Below, one piece after another: positions 48,949 through 59,495 of a DNA stretch of 64,000 nt. Below the pieces are notes generated by a model. That model ran no database searches and was not told where the DNA came from. It was given only the letters and a program-made list of their open reading frames with translations. Position 1 is the first letter of the stretch, and every line of letters starts with the position of its first letter. Source of the DNA: Prauserella aidingensis (GTDB taxonomy: Bacteria; Actinomycetota; Actinomycetes; Mycobacteriales; Pseudonocardiaceae); the NCBI RefSeq assembly GCF_024171865.1, contig NZ_JAMTCN010000003.1, forward strand, positions 320,644-384,643, written 5' to 3'. The position numbers and the translations under genes were made by a program.

Positions 48949-50348
48949 CGTTCGATGGTCGCACCGGCGCCCGTCGAACGGGGATCGCCCGCGTCGTCGG
49001 AGCCGCCCGCGTCAACCAGCGACCGTCCCCTGGTTTCCTTGGCGACGTACACCGCGACGATCGTGATCGCACAGGTCGCGGCGACGTACAGCGAGATCGC
49101 GACGCTGGCGCCCGTGCTGCTGAGCAGAGCCGTCGCAATGAGCGGAGCGAGACCGCCCGCCGCGATGGACGCGAGCTGGTACCCGATCGACGCACCCGAG
49201 TAGCGCACCTTCGTACCGAAGAGTTCGGAGAAGAACGCGGCCTGCGGGCTGTACATGGCTCCGTGCAGCACCAGACCGACCGTGACGGCCGCGATGGTGC
49301 CCCACGACGACTCGGTGTCGAGGAGCTCGAAGAACGCGAACGCCCACACGCCCATCCCGACGGCTCCGAACAGGTACACCACACGCCGTCCCACGATGTC
49401 GGACAGCCAGCCCCAGAACGGGATCACCGCGAAGTGCACGGCCGAACCGACGAGCACTGCGTTGAGGCCGAGGGACTTCGGCAGTTCCAGGTGCGTCGTG
49501 AGGTAGGTGAGCACGAACGCGGTGATCACGTAGTACGAGGCGTTCTCCCCGAAGCGCGCACCCATCGCGATGAGTACCTCGCGCCAGCTGTACCGGAGCA
49601 CGGACACGATCGGTGCCTTCTCGGGCGCCGGGTTGTCGCCGGCCTTCTTGACCGCCTCGACGAACACCGGCGACTCCTCGACCGCGAGCCGGATCCACAG
49701 CCCGATGCCGACCAGGACACCGGACAGCAGGAACGGGATGCGCCAGCCCCATGCCTCGAACGCCGCATCGCTCTGCACCGTGGCGAGTACCGCCAGTACC
49801 GCCGTGGCGAGCAGGTTGCCCGCGGGAACCCCGGCCTGGGGCCACGAAGCCCAGAATCCGCGCCGCCTCGCGTCGCCGTGTTCGGACACGATCAGCACGG
49901 CGCCGCCCCATTCGCCGCCGACGGCGAACCCCTGCACGAGACGTAGGAAGATCAACAGCAGTGGCGCTGCAATGCCGATACTCGCGTAAGTGGGCAGCAG
50001 GCCCATGAGGAACGTGGCCGCACCCATGAGCAGCAGACTCAGCACGAGCAGTTTCTTGCGGCCGAGCTTGTCACCGAAGTGGCCGAACACGAGCCCACCG
50101 AGCGGCCGCGCCACGAACCCGATGGCGTAGGTGGCGAACGCCAGCATGACGCCGACGAGCGGGTCGTAGTCGGGGAAGAAGAGCTTGTTGAAGACAAGGG
50201 CCGCGGCGGAGCCGTACAGAAAGAAGTCGTACCACTCGACGGTGGTCCCGATCATGCTCGCGCCGACGACACGGAGGATGTTGGTCCGTTTCGGCTGCTC
50301 TGCGGACTCGGCGGCGCCGGAGCTGTGCCCGGGCGTCGGGTCTGTCAT
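48945..50348 (-). CDS. MHS-family (metabolite:H+ symporter) MFS transporter
   Basis: The 467-residue protein has twelve helices with the MHS markers GTTVEWYDFFLYGSAAALVF, GHFGDKLGRKKLLV, and FLRLVQGFAVGGEWGGAVL. MHS carriers import shikimate, proline, ketoglutarate and related acids. Between a hydroxybutyrate dehydrogenase and a PucR regulator, uptake of 3-hydroxybutyrate or a similar acid is inferred. ATG 50348 is used; GTG 50360 is the alternative. Confidence 0.9.
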   Translation of the reverse strand: MTDPTPGHSSGAAESAEQPKRTNILRVVGASMIGTTVEWYDFFLYGSAAALVFNKLFFPDYDPLVGVMLAFATYAIGFVARPLGGLVFGHFGDKLGRKKLLVLSLLLMGAATFLMGLLPTYASIGIAAPLLLIFLRLVQGFAVGGEWGGAVLIVSEHGDARRRGFWASWPQAGVPAGNLLATAVLAVLATVQSDAAFEAWGWRIPFLLSGVLVGIGLWIRLAVEESPVFVEAVKKAGDNPAPEKAPIVSVLRYSWREVLIAMGARFGENASYYVITAFVLTYLTTHLELPKSLGLNAVLVGSAVHFAVIPFWGWLSDIVGRRVVYLFGAVGMGVWAFAFFELLDTESSWGTIAAVTVGLVLHGAMYSPQAAFFSELFGTKVRYSGASIGYQLASIAAGGLAPLIATALLSSTGASVAISLYVAATCAITIVAVYVAKETRGRSLVDAGGSDDAGDPRSTGAGATIER

Positions 50349-50402
50349 CTCGATCACCACTTCGTTGTGTGTGCGGGACGGGGGGGGAGTTGCCGGATTT
50401 CC

Positions 50403-51197
50403 TCAGGCGGCGGTCCAGCCGCCGTCGACCGGGATCGACGCGCCGGTGAGGTAGGCCGCGTGGTCACCGCACAGCCACACGGCGACGGCGGCGACCTCCT
50501 CGGGTTCGATGAGGCGTTTCACCGCGGTGCGCGCGAGGAAGACGTCGTCGGTGACGGCTTCCTCTCCGATGCCGCGGGTGCGGGCCTGATCGGCGATCTG
50601 CCCGGTGACCAACGGGGTGCGCACGTAGCCGGGGTCGACGCAGTTGCTGGTCACGCCGTGGGACGCGGCTTCGAGCGCGGTGACCTTGCTCAGCCCTTCG
50701 AGTGCGTGTTTGGCGGCGACGTAAGCGGACTTATGCGGACTGGCACGGAGCCCGTGCACGCTCGAGATGTTGACGACGCGACCCCAGCCGCGTTCGTACA
50801 TCGCGGGCAACACGTGACGCAGCAGCAAGAAGGGCGCCGTGACCATCAGGCTCTGGATGGTCCGGAACACCGCGGGCGGGAAGTCCGGAATCGGCGCCAC
50901 GTGCTGCATGCCCGCGTTGTTGACGAGGATGTCGACATCGCCGGGCAGTGTCTCGATCGCCTCCGGTTCGGTGAGATCGGCGACGTGTGCGCGGGCCCCG
51001 GACTCGGTTGCAGCGGCGGTCGCGGCTCGTTCGTCGACGTCGACGAGATGCACCGACGCGCCCGCCTCGGCGAACGCGCGCACACAGGCACGCCCGATGC
51101 CGCTCGCACCACCCGTGACGAGCACACTGCGGCCGTGCAGCGGTGGGAACGGCGACGCGGCGGCCTCTCCGGCCGCCCTGGGAGTGGTCGTGGTCAC
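50403..51197 (-). CDS. 3-hydroxybutyrate dehydrogenase (SDR)
   Basis: The 264-residue short-chain dehydrogenase has the NAD motif VTGGASGIGRACVRAFA, VNNAGMQHVAPIPDFP, catalytic SSVHG...SAYVAAKHALEG and the end VAVWLCGDHAAYLTG. The QHVAPIPDFP stretch is typical of D-3-hydroxybutyrate dehydrogenase, which oxidises 3-hydroxybutyrate to acetoacetate. It is the first gene of the operon. GTG 51197 is used. Confidence 0.9.
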   Translation of the reverse strand: MTTTTPRAAGEAAASPFPPLHGRSVLVTGGASGIGRACVRAFAEAGASVHLVDVDERAATAAATESGARAHVADLTEPEAIETLPGDVDILVNNAGMQHVAPIPDFPPAVFRTIQSLMVTAPFLLLRHVLPAMYERGWGRVVNISSVHGLRASPHKSAYVAAKHALEGLSKVTALEAASHGVTSNCVDPGYVRTPLVTGQIADQARTRGIGEEAVTDDVFLARTAVKRLIEPEEVAAVAVWLCGDHAAYLTGASIPVDGGWTAA

Positions 51198-51590
51198 AGG
51201 TGCCGACCGTAAGCGGAAGCCTGCGCGGCAGCTATGTGTTCACACCACACACCTGGCGACGATGCAGTGTCCGCTGAATACATTCACAGTGACCGGACCA
51301 GGTGACGCCCCGGGTGAAGACGAGCCGGAGCTCGACTAGGTGCCGATCGCGCCCCTTGCGCCTTCGCCAGCACCGGAGCCTCGACGTCGACACTCCACCC
51401 GGCGTGACCACCGTTCGTCGTGACGACCCATCGGCCGCACTGCCTCGCTCCACTCCCACGGCTGCCACGTAGCCGGCATTGGGCCCTCATGAGCCGCCCC
51501 GTGATGAATCGTTTCATATTCCGTACGCCTTCCCATTTCATCTGATCGACCACTGGATATTCGCACACACATTCGATACCGTCGAGCGCC
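51198..51590. promoter_or_regulatory. 393-base gap with palindromes upstream of the hydroxybutyrate operon
   Basis: No gene is supported. GTGT-TC-ACAC at 51236-51245 is 39 bases upstream of the dehydrogenase start and may be a PucR site. ATGAA-TCGT-TTCAT at 51504-51517 lies before the HNH gene in AT-richer DNA. Confidence 0.4.
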
Positions 51591-52952
51591 ATGGGGGAAC
51601 GAGACGAGCTGATCCGGGACCTACGTGCAGCGCGGGCGGAACGCGCCCGCGCCGACGCGGCCGAGACGACCGCGCTGGCGCGACTCGCCGACCTCGACGG
51701 CGACGTGCGCAGCCTGGCCGACGAGGTCGCACCGGAGTTGAGAGTGTCCGCCGCGGAAGCCGCGCGGAGGATCGGACGGGCCACGGCGCTGACGCAGCGC
51801 CTGCCGACAGTGCTGGGGTGGATGCACGCCGGACAGCTGGAGGCCTACGGCGCGCGGCGACTCGTGGACGTGACCGCTCCGCTCGGAGACGCGCACGCGC
51901 GCCGGGTGGATGCGCTGCTGGGGCAGCGCCTGGCCGCCGACCCGACAGGATCATGGGCGCCGGTCAACCTCGCCCGGCGGGCGCGACGACTCGTGGAACA
52001 CGTCGACCCGCACGGGCAGGCGATGCGCGCCCGCAGTGCACGAGAGAAACGGGGCGTGGAGTTGCAACCGCGCGAGCACGCGATGTCCCGGCTCGCCGTC
52101 GACCTGCCTGCCGACGTGGGCGCAGCCGTCAAGGGCCACCTCGATGCGCTGGCGCGACGCCTCCGTGGACGGAGCCGGGAAACCAGCGGTGACGACGGGC
52201 GGACGATGGACCAGCTGCGGGCCGACGTGGCCGCCGACCTGCTCCTCGGCCGCAATCCCGGCGTCACCGCGCCGACGGCGGCGGCCACGGTGCACGTACA
52301 TCTTCCCGTCGACACCGCCCTCGCGATCACCGACGACGGCTGCGAACTCGACGGCTACGGCCCCATCCCGGGCGCGCTCGCCCGGGAGATCATGACCAAC
52401 CCGCACAGCACCTGGCGCGCGGTGCTGTGCGACCCCGGCAGCGGCCGGCCCGTCGACCTCGGACGCACCCGACGCCGTCCCACCGCCACCGTTCGGGAGC
52501 TGGTCGCCGTGCGGGACCGCGAATGCTGCATCCCGTGGTGCCACCGCCCCGCCCGGCATTGCGACTTCGACCACGATACGCCGTGGGCCGAGGGTGGCAA
52601 CACGTCGGCGGTCAACGGCAGCCCCAAATGCGACCACCACCACGCTCGCAAGGACCATCCCGGCTGGCGTATGCGGCACGACGCGGACACCGGCGTCACC
52701 ACGGTGACCACGCCCAACGGTGCCGTGCACACCACGGCCACCGAACCGATCCACCACCCCACCCGGCGACGCCCCCTGCGGAGCGGAGGGGAACGACGAG
52801 CTCCACGGGCCGTCCTGAAACGACGTCATCCACGGAACGAGCCCGGGGCGGGTGCCGCAGAGACGGCAGCGGTGCGGCCGCCGACGTCACCGCCGGAACA
52901 CGGCGAACCCGAAGGCCGATCGGCCGGTGAATGGGCCGGCTGGACGACGTGA
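51591..52952 (+). CDS. DUF222 and HNH endonuclease protein (13E12 type)
   Basis: The 453-residue protein has an N-terminal DUF222 region to about residue 250 (AAEAARRIGRATALTQRLPTVL) and a C-terminal HNH nuclease: CCIPWCHRPARHCDFDHDTPW, then EGGNTSAVNGSPKCDHHHARKD. The family is expanded in actinobacteria (REP13E12 in mycobacteria) and behaves like a repeated element. The tail is Pro/Arg-rich. Function is unknown. Confidence 0.9.
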   Translation: MGERDELIRDLRAARAERARADAAETTALARLADLDGDVRSLADEVAPELRVSAAEAARRIGRATALTQRLPTVLGWMHAGQLEAYGARRLVDVTAPLGDAHARRVDALLGQRLAADPTGSWAPVNLARRARRLVEHVDPHGQAMRARSAREKRGVELQPREHAMSRLAVDLPADVGAAVKGHLDALARRLRGRSRETSGDDGRTMDQLRADVAADLLLGRNPGVTAPTAAATVHVHLPVDTALAITDDGCELDGYGPIPGALAREIMTNPHSTWRAVLCDPGSGRPVDLGRTRRRPTATVRELVAVRDRECCIPWCHRPARHCDFDHDTPWAEGGNTSAVNGSPKCDHHHARKDHPGWRMRHDADTGVTTVTTPNGAVHTTATEPIHHPTRRRPLRSGGERRAPRAVLKRRHPRNEPGAGAAETAAVRPPTSPPEHGEPEGRSAGEWAGWTT

Positions 52953-53038
52953 ACGCCCCGCACCGGCCGTCGTCAGCGGGACCGTCGCCCGTCCACAGCA
53001 CGGCGTCCGGAGCCGGACAACAGCCACGGCGCGGGACC

Positions 53039-53896
53039 TCAGGGCAGCGTGAGGATCTCCGCGCCGTCGGCGTTCACCACCAGGGTGTGTTCGAACTGGG
53101 CGGTCCACTTCTTGTCCTTGGTGGTGACCGTCCAGTCGTCGTCCCACACGTCGTAGTCGATCGTGCCGAGCGTGATCATCGGCTCGATCGTGAACGTCAT
53201 GCCTTCCTCGATGAGCGTGGTGACGTTCGGCTCCTCGTAGTGCAGCACCGTCGGCTCGGTGTGGAAGGCGGGGCCGACGCCGTGGCCGGTGAAATCGCGA
53301 ACGACGCCGTAGTCGAACCGCTTGGCGTAGGCCTCGATGACCCGGCCGATGACATTCAGCTGCCTACCCGGCCTGACGGCCTTGATCGCGCGCTTCAACG
53401 CCTCCTCGGTCCGCTCCACCAGCAGCCGCGCCTCCTCGTCGACGTCGCCGGCCAGGAACGTGGCGTTGGTGTCACCGTGGACACCACCGATGTACGCCGT
53501 GACGTCGATGTTGCAGATGTCGCCGTCCTCGATGACCGTCGAGTCCGGGATGCCGTGGCAGATGACCTCGTTCATCGACGTGCAGCACGACTTGGGGAAG
53601 CCGCGGTAACCGAGAGTCGACGGGTAGGCGCCGTGATCCATCAGGTACTCGTGCACGACCTTGTCGACGTCGTCCGTCGTGTTGCCGGGCTTGACCGCCT
53701 TGCCGCCCTCCTGCAGAGCCTGCGCCGCGATCTTGCTCGCCACCCGCATCGCCTCGATGGTCTCGGGTGTGCGCACCGCACCACTGGTGTCCCGCTTCGG
53801 AGCGGGCTTGTCGACGTATTCGGGGCGGGCGATCGACGACGGGACCTCACGGCGGGGCGTCTGAACGCCGGGCTTCAACGGAGCACGAACGGGCAT
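53039..53896 (-). CDS. map: Methionine aminopeptidase type I (extended)
   Basis: The 285-residue enzyme has the MetAP motifs [20 protein letters not shown], the metal ligands D in [16 protein letters not shown] in [12 protein letters not shown] and E in FTIEPMI. A 40-residue N-terminal extension ([20 protein letters not shown]) matches the SH3-binding-like linker of MetAP1c enzymes. It removes the initiator Met. Position matches Rv2861c. Confidence 0.95.
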   Translation of the reverse strand: MPVRAPLKPGVQTPRREVPSSIARPEYVDKPAPKRDTSGAVRTPETIEAMRVASKIAAQALQEGGKAVKPGNTTDDVDKVVHEYLMDHGAYPSTLGYRGFPKSCCTSMNEVICHGIPDSTVIEDGDICNIDVTAYIGGVHGDTNATFLAGDVDEEARLLVERTEEALKRAIKAVRPGRQLNVIGRVIEAYAKRFDYGVVRDFTGHGVGPAFHTEPTVLHYEEPNVTTLIEEGMTFTIEPMITLGTIDYDVWDDDWTVTTKDKKWTAQFEHTLVVNADGAEILTLP

Positions 53897-53960
53897 ACCC
53901 CGAGCATAATCACGCGGTAGCGCGTTCCGAGGCCGGGCGGCAGTTCCGACGGGTGCCGGT

Positions 53961-55778
53961 TTACCGCAGGCCGGCCAGGAAGTCGCGGGTGACGTCGACG
54001 GCGGGTTTCGACGAACCCGCGCCGGTGAGCAGGGTCGCGAACGCCACGTCGTCGAGCGGCCCGGCGTCGCCGTACCCGGCGAACCAGCCGTGGGAGTCGC
54101 TGCCGTCGCCGTACTGGGCGGTCCCGGTCTTCCCGTGCACGGCAGACAGGTCCCGCAGTGCGGTCGCGGTGCCGTCGGTGACGACCTCGCGCATCATTCG
54201 CCGCAGCGGTCGCAGCACGTCGCCGGGCAACGGTTCGCCGGTCTTGCTCGCCTTGGTGCGGTCTCCGCGGATGAGCCCCGGGGTGGGCATTTCGCCGGCG
54301 TCGACGGTCGCGGCGGCGAGCGCCATCCCGAACGGGCTCGCAAGTGTCTTGCCCTGGCCGATGCCGTTCTCCGCGCGCTGCACCCGGTCGTCGGATTCGG
54401 GTACGGAGCCGGTGATCGTGGTGATTCCGGGGATGACGAAGTCGGCGCCGATCCCCAGCGACCGCGCGGACTCGGTGAGCGCGTCGGCCGGTAGCTTCGC
54501 CGACAGCTGGGAGAACGTCGTGTTGCACGATTCGGCGAACGCGGTGTGGAGCGGCACTCTGCCCAGGTCGAAGTTGTTCTCGTTGGGGATGCGCCGGTGG
54601 CCGATCGTGGTCGTGGCCGGGCACGCCACCGTCGCGTTCGGCCGGGTCTCGCCCGCGTCAAGGGCGGCGGCGGCCGTGGCCATTTTCAGGGTCGACCCGG
54701 GTGGGTAGCGCCCGGTCAGTGCGATCGCGCCCTGTTGGTCGGCGGCGTCGTTCTGGGCCACCGCCAGCAGGTCGCCGTTCGACGGCCGGATGGCCACGAT
54801 CGCCGCGGGCCCGTCGACGTTCTGCAGCGCGCGTTCGGCGGCTTGTTGGACGGGCAGGCTCATCGTCGAGTGCACGGCCGCTGCCGGCCGGGCGTCCACG
54901 GCGTGCAGTTCGCGCACCTCGGCGCCTGCGCTGTCGTTGACGACGACCCTCCAGCCGTCCTTCCCCGCCACCCGTTCGGACACGTGGTTGCGGATCATCG
55001 GGAGGATCTTGGCGCCGAGGCCTCGTTCGGCCGACAGCAGTCGCTGCTGGCTGGTGAACCGCACGCCCGGGAGCTCGTAGATCTGCGGTTTGACGGACTG
55101 GTAGTCGGCCGACCTGAGGCTGACCACGAGGTAGGGGCTGCCGTCCTCGGTCTCTCGGGCGCCCTTGAGGATCGAGCGCTTCGTGATGCTGTCGTCGAAC
55201 CGGGACACGGCGCCGGCCAGGGTGCCGGCGACCTCGTCGAGCCGGTTTGCGGCGGCTTTCCTGTCGAGTGTGACGCCGATGACGGTGTCGGTCTTGAGCA
55301 GCGCCGCGCCGTTGCGGTCGAGCACGGGCGCCGGTGGGGGCGTCGCGGTCACGAGCGACAGGCTCTGCTGCGCCCCGAGGTCCGGGTGCACGACCGTCGG
55401 CGCGAAGTGCACCTTCCAGCCGTCGTCGGTGGAGCGCAGTTCGGCCTGGGCGTCGTACCGCCAGGTACGCCTGTCGCCGAGTTTCCAGGTGAGGGAGTAG
55501 CGGCCGTCGGCGCGTTCGCCCTCGGCGGTTTCGGTGACCTCGCCCGTTTCGGCCGACATCGACTCGGCTCCGAGCGACTTCCCGGTCCTCCGCAGCATCT
55601 CCTCGGCGGTGCCGGGCGTGTCGGTCAGCGCGGCCGCTTCACCGGGTTTGTTCTCCTGCCATGCGGTGAGGAACTCGTCGAGGGCGTTCTCGGCCCCGTT
55701 GCCTCCGAACACGCTGCAGCCGGACAGCGCCAGCACGGCCGTCAGTGCGAGGGCGGTCGCGGTAGTGGGTCTCGCCAT
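53961..55778 (-). CDS. Penicillin-binding lipoprotein (class B, MecA_N type)
   Basis: The 605-residue protein has a lipobox (LALSGC, C21), a MecA_N/NTF2-like region and a transpeptidase domain with SxxK S362-K365 (GSTLKMA), SxN S417-N419 (AESCNTTF) and KTG 550-552 (HGKTGTAQ). It crosslinks peptidoglycan outside the membrane. Position resembles Rv2864c. It follows a GNAT gene by three bases. Class B assignment is based on motif set and N-terminal domain. Confidence 0.93.
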   Translation of the reverse strand: MARPTTATALALTAVLALSGCSVFGGNGAENALDEFLTAWQENKPGEAAALTDTPGTAEEMLRRTGKSLGAESMSAETGEVTETAEGERADGRYSLTWKLGDRRTWRYDAQAELRSTDDGWKVHFAPTVVHPDLGAQQSLSLVTATPPPAPVLDRNGAALLKTDTVIGVTLDRKAAANRLDEVAGTLAGAVSRFDDSITKRSILKGARETEDGSPYLVVSLRSADYQSVKPQIYELPGVRFTSQQRLLSAERGLGAKILPMIRNHVSERVAGKDGWRVVVNDSAGAEVRELHAVDARPAAAVHSTMSLPVQQAAERALQNVDGPAAIVAIRPSNGDLLAVAQNDAADQQGAIALTGRYPPGSTLKMATAAAALDAGETRPNATVACPATTTIGHRRIPNENNFDLGRVPLHTAFAESCNTTFSQLSAKLPADALTESARSLGIGADFVIPGITTITGSVPESDDRVQRAENGIGQGKTLASPFGMALAAATVDAGEMPTPGLIRGDRTKASKTGEPLPGDVLRPLRRMMREVVTDGTATALRDLSAVHGKTGTAQYGDGSDSHGWFAGYGDAGPLDDVAFATLLTGAGSSKPAVDVTRDFLAGLR

Positions 55779-55781
55779 GGT

Positions 55782-56711
55782 TCAGAACAACACCGTCGCG
55801 AAGCTGCCCACCTGGCGGAAGCCGATCTTGCGATACGACGCGAGCGCCGGCGTGTTGAACGAGTTGACGTACAGGCTGGCCACTCTGCCCATTCCTTTCA
55901 CCAGTCGCGACGCGATCGCGGCCGTGCCCGCCGCGCCGAGACCTTCGCCGCGGCGGTCCGGATGCACCCACACGCCCTGGATCTGTCCGACGTGCTGCGA
56001 CAGCGCTCCGATCTCGGCCTTGAACACGACCTCGCCGTCCTCGAAACGCGCGAACGCGCGCCCGCCGGCGATCAGTTCCGCGACTCGGGCGCGGTACCCG
56101 GCACCGCCGTCGCCGGCTCGCGGGTCGACGCCGACCTCCTCGGTGAACATCGCGACGGCGGCGGGCAGGTAGCGTTCCAGTTCGTCGGGCCGCACAGGCC
56201 GCACGAGCCGGTCGGGCAGGACGTCCGGTTGGCGTTCGAGCGCCATCAGCGGCTGCTCCGCGCGGACCTCGCGGGCCGGACCCCAGTCGACGGCCAGTTC
56301 GTCCCACAGGCCCAGCACCTGCTCGGACGGTCCGACCACGGAGGAACACCTGCGCGACCGGCGCAACGCTCGATCCGCGAACGAGCGGATCGCGGCGTGG
56401 CCGCCGGACAGCGGCACCATGTTCGGCCCGGCGAAGCACAACCCGTCGAGCGCGCCGTTGGCCTCGCGCCCGTCGGAGCCCCACAGCTCACCGCCGAGGC
56501 GCCACGGGTCCACGCCCGCGATCTCGACGCGCGCGGACACCATGCAGTTCGCCACCGGGTTCACGCCCAGCGCGGCCCGGACGGCCGGATAGTCCCTGTC
56601 ATCGAGGAGCCGCGCGCCAGCAACCCGCAACACATCGTCCAGACTGCCAGAGAACACCTCGTAACGGGGAACGACCACCCCGGTGGGCGTACCGGCGGCG
56701 AGCCCGATCAC
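55782..56711 (-). CDS. GNAT acetyltransferase with DUF4081 (Rv2867c-like)
   Basis: The 309-residue protein has an N-terminal DUF4081 region (ANCMVSARVEIAGVDPWRLGGEL and NMVPLSGG) and a C-terminal GNAT fold with GQIQGVWVHPDRRGEGLGAAGTAAI. It matches Rv2867c by position, next to ispG. GTG 56711 is used. The acceptor is unknown. Confidence 0.88.
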   Translation of the reverse strand: MIGLAAGTPTGVVVPRYEVFSGSLDDVLRVAGARLLDDRDYPAVRAALGVNPVANCMVSARVEIAGVDPWRLGGELWGSDGREANGALDGLCFAGPNMVPLSGGHAAIRSFADRALRRSRRCSSVVGPSEQVLGLWDELAVDWGPAREVRAEQPLMALERQPDVLPDRLVRPVRPDELERYLPAAVAMFTEEVGVDPRAGDGGAGYRARVAELIAGGRAFARFEDGEVVFKAEIGALSQHVGQIQGVWVHPDRRGEGLGAAGTAAIASRLVKGMGRVASLYVNSFNTPALASYRKIGFRQVGSFATVLF

Positions 56712-56738
56712 CGTCCGGCACGCGGTTGGCGCCGGTGG

Positions 56739-57182
56739 TCAGGCTCCCGGGTAGGTGCCGAACACCCAGACGGTGCCCTCGGGGTCGGCGATCGCGGCGT
56801 TGCGGGATCCGTAGTCGGTGTCGTGCGGTTCCTGTTCCACGGTCGCGCCCGCGGCCCGTGCGCGCTCGTGCACGGCGTCGGGGTCGGCGGTCACGACGTA
56901 GATCCACTGCGGTGCCCGTTCGAGCGCCCCCGTTCCGCCGTGCGCCTCGGGCCTGCGGGACCCGACCATGACCCCGCCGCCCTCGGGCCAGCGGAGTTCG
57001 CCGTGTACGACACCGCCGCTCTCGTCGGGGACGATCAGCGCCTCGGTGAAGCCGAGTACGTCGGTGAGGAACGCGCGAGCGGCGGCGATGTCGTCGTAGA
57101 GCACGCCCGGCCAGACGCCGGGCTTCGGCGTGGTGCGACCGGGCGTCGCGTTCGTCGTGGTGTCGGTCGTCGTGTTCGTCAT
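56739..57182 (-). CDS. VOC/glyoxalase-fold protein
   Basis: The 147-residue protein has two beta-alpha-beta-beta-beta units: VWPGVLYDDIAAARAFLTDVLGFT and WIYVVTADPDAVHERARAAGATVEQEPHDTDYG, with PEGTVWVFGTY at the end. It resembles the glyoxalase/bleomycin-resistance superfamily. ATG 57182 overlaps the AraC gene stop (ATGA), so they are coupled. Substrate unknown. Confidence 0.85.
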   Translation of the reverse strand: MTNTTTDTTTNATPGRTTPKPGVWPGVLYDDIAAARAFLTDVLGFTEALIVPDESGGVVHGELRWPEGGGVMVGSRRPEAHGGTGALERAPQWIYVVTADPDAVHERARAAGATVEQEPHDTDYGSRNAAIADPEGTVWVFGTYPGA

Positions 57183-58108
57183 GGCTCCGAGTCTGGTATC
57201 GGAGCGGTGAGCGGGTCTTGGAGAAACGGGAGCTCCTCGGCCAGCCACGCCGCCGGTGCGCACCCTGCGAGCGCCCGCCATTCCGCGGTCAGGTGCGGCT
57301 GGTCGACGAAGCCGCACCTGGACGCCGTCTCGGCGAGGCCGCCACCGGCCTTCAGCAACCCCACGGCACGTTCGAATCGGACGACCCTGGCCGCCTGCTT
57401 GGGGGTCAGCCCGATCTCACGCCGGAACCGCTCGCCGAAGTGGCGCCTGCTCCAGCCCGTTTCGCGGGCGAGCGCCTCCACCCGGACGGTCCCGCCCGAG
57501 CGGCGGATCCGATGCCACGCCCACGCGACGTCCTCCGCGGACCCGGTCGGGTCGTCGCCCATCCGGGCGCTGAGCACGTCGTCGAGGATCGCGAACCGGC
57601 TCCGCCAGTCGGGCGCCTCGGCGAGCCGTTCCGGCAGCACGGCGAGATCACCGTGCAGGTCCGCCAGGTCGAGGACGTGGCCGGTGAGTTCGGAGGCGGG
57701 CACGCCCACCATCGCAGCCGCACCCGCGGGTTCGAGCGCGAGTTCCATCCCGTACTCGGTGCCGGCGCGCGCGATGAGCACCGGCGAGGTGTGCAGTCCG
57801 CCGAGCAGTGCCCGGAACTCGCCGGGCGCCTGGTCGCCGCGCGGCATGCCCACGATGCGGACCGGCTCGCCGAGGCTGATGTTGAGCGTCAGGTGCCCGC
57901 TCGGCAGGCCCCGGTGGACGGCCTCTCCGACAGCCACCTCGCCTGCGGCCACCTCGTCGACGGCCGCACCGGCACCGTCCGGCGCCGCACGCGCGCCCAC
58001 GTCGCCCGCGGTCGCGGACTCCGACGCGGCGGACCGGTACCCGATGTACCGCGCCACCCACGGCCGAAGCCGCGGCCGCGGTCGCGCAACGGCCCATCCG
58101 TCTCCCAC
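57179..58108 (-). CDS. AraC-family transcriptional regulator
   Basis: The 309-residue protein has an N-terminal ligand region and a C-terminal AraC HTH (VRVEALARETGWSRRHFGERFRREIG, then LAETASRCGFVDQPHLTAEW). GTG 58108 is used. It is coupled to the VOC gene by an ATGA overlap. It may regulate that gene. Inducer unknown. Confidence 0.88.
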   Translation of the reverse strand: MGDGWAVARPRPRLRPWVARYIGYRSAASESATAGDVGARAAPDGAGAAVDEVAAGEVAVGEAVHRGLPSGHLTLNISLGEPVRIVGMPRGDQAPGEFRALLGGLHTSPVLIARAGTEYGMELALEPAGAAAMVGVPASELTGHVLDLADLHGDLAVLPERLAEAPDWRSRFAILDDVLSARMGDDPTGSAEDVAWAWHRIRRSGGTVRVEALARETGWSRRHFGERFRREIGLTPKQAARVVRFERAVGLLKAGGGLAETASRCGFVDQPHLTAEWRALAGCAPAAWLAEELPFLQDPLTAPIPDSEP

Positions 58109-58200
58109 CTCACCGAGCGTGGCAGAAGCGGGCGACCGTCACCAGCGCCATCGGCCGGCCCGCCCACGAGCAGACCGTCCCACGAACGGGTCGCGTGAGG

Positions 58201-59352
58201 TCAGCCCACGGTGACGACCGGCTCCCCGGACTCGTCGACGTCGCCGTTCTCCTCGGCGATGCGCATGGCCTCCTCGATGAGGGTCTCCACGATCTGCGCC
58301 TCGGGCACGGTCTTGATGACCTCGCCCTTGACGAAGATCTGGCCCTTGCCGTTACCGGACGCGACGCCGAGGTCGGCCTCCCGCGCCTCGCCGGGACCGT
58401 TGACGACGCAGCCCATGACGGCCACGCGCAGCGGCACCTCCATGCCCTCCAGGCCAGCGGTGACCTCGTCGGCGAGCTTGTAGACGTCGACCTGCGCCCG
58501 CCCGCAGGACGGGCACGAGACGATCTCGAGCTTGCGGGGACGCAGGTTGAGCGACTGCAGGATCTGCGTGCCGACCTTGATCTCCTCGACCGGCGGCGCC
58601 GACAGCGAGACGCGGATCGTGTCGCCGATGCCCTGCCGCAGCAGTGCGCCGAACGCGACGGCCGACTTGATCGTGCCCTGGAACGCCGGACCGGCCTCGG
58701 TGACACCCAGGTGCAGCGGGTAGTCGCACTGTTCGGCGAGGATCTCGTAGGCCCGCACCATCACGACCGGGTCGTTGTGCTTGACGGAGATTTTCAGGTC
58801 GTGGAAGTCGTGCTCGGCGAACAGCGAGGCCTCCCACAGCGCCGACTCGGCGAGCGCTTCGGGCGTGGCCTTGCCGTGCTTCTCCATCAGCCGCTTGTCG
58901 AGCGACCCGGCGTTGACGCCGATACGGATCGGCGTGCCGTGGTCCTTCGCCGCGTGGGCGATCTCCTTGACCTGGTCGTCGAACTTGCGGATGTTGCCCG
59001 GGTTGACGCGCACGCCCGCGCAGCCGGCCTCGATCGCGGCGAACACGTACTTCGGCTGGAAGTGGATGTCGGCGATCACGGGGATCTTCGATTTCTGGGC
59101 GATCGCGGGCAGCGCCTCGGCGTCGTCGGCGCTCGGGCACGCCACGCGCACGATGTCGCAACCCGACGCGGTCAGCTCGGCGATCTGCTGCAGCGTGGAG
59201 TTGATATCCGCGGTGTTCGTCGTGGTCATCGACTGCACCGAGATCGGGTGGTCGCTGCCGACGCCGACGGCTCCGACCTGCAGTTGCCGGGTCTTACGCC
59301 GTTCGGCCAGTACGGGGGGTGGTGTGCCGGGCAGACCAAGGTCGACGGTCAT
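58201..59352 (-). CDS. ispG: 4-hydroxy-3-methylbut-2-en-1-yl diphosphate synthase IspG
   Basis: The 383-residue enzyme has a TIM-barrel part ([37 protein letters not shown]) and the 4Fe-4S site [11 protein letters not shown] with [18 protein letters not shown]. It acts in the MEP isoprenoid pathway. AGAGGAATCG precedes ATG 59352. rip1 and dxr lie upstream on the same strand, the conserved dxr-rip1-ispG order. Confidence 0.96.
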   Translation of the reverse strand: MTVDLGLPGTPPPVLAERRKTRQLQVGAVGVGSDHPISVQSMTTTNTADINSTLQQIAELTASGCDIVRVACPSADDAEALPAIAQKSKIPVIADIHFQPKYVFAAIEAGCAGVRVNPGNIRKFDDQVKEIAHAAKDHGTPIRIGVNAGSLDKRLMEKHGKATPEALAESALWEASLFAEHDFHDLKISVKHNDPVVMVRAYEILAEQCDYPLHLGVTEAGPAFQGTIKSAVAFGALLRQGIGDTIRVSLSAPPVEEIKVGTQILQSLNLRPRKLEIVSCPSCGRAQVDVYKLADEVTAGLEGMEVPLRVAVMGCVVNGPGEAREADLGVASGNGKGQIFVKGEVIKTVPEAQIVETLIEEAMRIAEENGDVDESGEPVVTVG

Positions 59353-59495
59353 CGATTCCTCTGCAAAGTCGGCGAACGCGTTCGCTCCCACGATACCCGT
59401 GTGCTCGTCGGGCTCGCCCCGCCGCGGGCCCGTACCCGCGTGGGCACCGCGGGCCGGCGTCCCCGCAGCACCCACGCGGGCGTCGCGGGGACCGG

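Noticed and set aside
54546..58214. 1222-codon open frame on the plus strand
   Set aside because: It is antisense to the penicillin-binding protein, GNAT, VOC and AraC genes, all of which have full motif sets. It is a GC-driven shadow.
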